Source: Patescibacteria group bacterium (lineage in GTDB: Bacteria > Patescibacteria > UBA1384 > CAILIB01). From it: a DNA stretch of 12,588 nucleotides. Made by a program: the position numbers and the translations under genes. The stretch is taken from the NCBI GenBank assembly GCA_020696955.1, contig JAJFBK010000010.1:1-12588 (forward strand), given 5' to 3'. Under the pieces are notes generated by a model that was given only the letters and a program-made list of their open reading frames with translations, had not been told where the DNA came from and did no database searches. Shown one piece after another: positions 12,308 through 12,588 of the stretch (position 1 is the stretch's first letter; the number at the start of each line of letters is the position of its first letter).

Positions 12308-12325
12308 AAATTCGTAATTCAGTAT

Positions 12326-12400
12326 TGGGGATTCGCCAAGTGGTAAGGCACCGGGTTTTGGTCCCGGCATTCGGGGGTTCGAGTCCCTCATCCCCAGCCA
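12326..12400 (+). tRNA. tRNA-Gln (anticodon UUG)
   Basis: The cloverleaf is complete: acceptor TGGGGAT (12326-12332) with ATCCCCA (12390-12396), discriminator G, and encoded CCA (12398-12400). The anticodon stem CCGGG/CCCGG encloses TTTTGGT, whose positions 34-36 are TTG. The T arm is GGGGG-TTCGAGT-CCCTC. The UUG anticodon with a weak acceptor top pair (U-A) is typical of bacterial tRNA-Gln reading CAA and CAG. Confidence 0.97.
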
Positions 12401-12443
12401 AAAATAGGCAATCATGACTTAGACTTCATGATTGCCTATTTTT
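12400..12443. terminator. Long perfect hairpin terminator after tRNA-Gln, usable in both directions
   Basis: AAAAA plus 13 bases (12400-12417) pair perfectly with 12426-12443, giving 18 bp around an eight-base loop, with a T-run at the end and an A-run at the start. It begins on the last A of the tRNA's CCA. Confidence 0.9.
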
Positions 12444-12446
12444 GTA

Positions 12447-12588
12447 CGCTCGAAGAGCGGACCAGAAACCCCGAATGCTGGGAGCATGTTGATGTACCAC
12501 CAGAAGAATCTGATCTGCAAGCCAGCCCCGTTTGTCCGGGGGCGAACTATAAACGAGTCCTGGTCTGCGAAGCCGATAGCTCGAATTC
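12447..12588 (+). other. Uncharacterised segment at the window edge: structured RNA or the start of a gene
   Basis: Two readings are possible. As RNA: a hairpin CGCTC-GAA-GAGCG (12447-12459), a long-range helix GCGGACCAG (12457-12465) with CTGGTCTGC (12560-12568), and CAGA/TCTG and GCCCC/GGGGC hairpins between. As protein: an open frame from ATG 12486 or ATG 12492 to the window end (about 34 codons, starting MLMYHQKN), with GGGAG just upstream of the second ATG. The peptide matches nothing I recognise. The paired ends favour RNA slightly. Confidence 0.3.

Noticed and set aside
12583..12588. The window ends on GAATTC, an EcoRI site, as if from a cloning junction
   Set aside because: No vector sequence is visible and a six-base site at an arbitrary cut can occur by chance.
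1..12588. Mobile elements, CRISPR arrays or prophage genes
   Set aside because: No transposase, integrase or regularly spaced repeats were seen; the gene content is housekeeping.
1..12588. Recoding of TGA as Gly or Trp, as in Gracilibacteria or mycoplasmas
   Set aside because: TGA ends infC, rnhB and the dCMP deaminase at the expected protein lengths, and conserved Gly and Trp positions use ordinary codons.

Overview
The window is bacterial chromosome with densely packed housekeeping genes on both strands. TGA acts as a normal stop (infC, rnhB, the dCMP deaminase), so this is the standard bacterial code and not a TGA-recoding lineage. Several enzymes diverge from textbook families: a ThyA lacking two phosphate-binding arginines, a DHFR-HIT fusion, a diacylglycerol-kinase-like protein without its GGDGT motif, and a shortened LspA-like protein without one catalytic Asp. 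Good -10/-35 promoters sit beside several starts that lack Shine-Dalgarno sequences. Together these suggest a Patescibacteria/CPR bacterium, perhaps Parcubacteria-like. That placement is inference; no 16S gene is present.

Layout. (1) 1-879, +: the 3' part of an Lgt-like gene overlapping an LspA-like gene, i.e. a lipoprotein-maturation pair with altered active-site residues. (2) 866-1997, -: infC-rpmI-rplT under one promoter, with its probable terminator inside the LspA-like coding sequence. (3) 2008-3201, -: bactofilin followed by a DAGK-like gene. (4) 3214-5166, +: thyA and a DHFR-HIT fusion, overlapping by ATGA and ending at a perfect palindromic terminator. (5) 5142-6706, -, convergent with (4): a HxGH nucleotidyltransferase and a dCMP deaminase with an extra N-terminal domain, also ATGA-coupled. 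(6) 6781-9720, +: uvrA. (7) 9762-10599, +: a DUF1653 gene that looks leaderless, overlapping rnhB. (8) 10576-10806, +: an unidentified structured RNA gene with its own promoter and terminator. (9) 10808-11575, +: a secreted protein of unknown function with a consensus promoter. (10) 11604-12443, +: rnpB, a structured intergenic stretch and tRNA-Gln(UUG). (11) 12447-12588: a short segment of uncertain nature running off the window.

Regions 4 and 5 together form a pyrimidine deoxynucleotide module. dCMP deaminase makes dUMP, ThyA methylates it to dTMP while oxidising methylene-THF to DHF, and the DHFR domain restores THF. The attached HIT domain and the neighbouring nucleotidyltransferase have no standard place in that pathway and are the best candidates for new biology, together with the RNA at 10611-10806.
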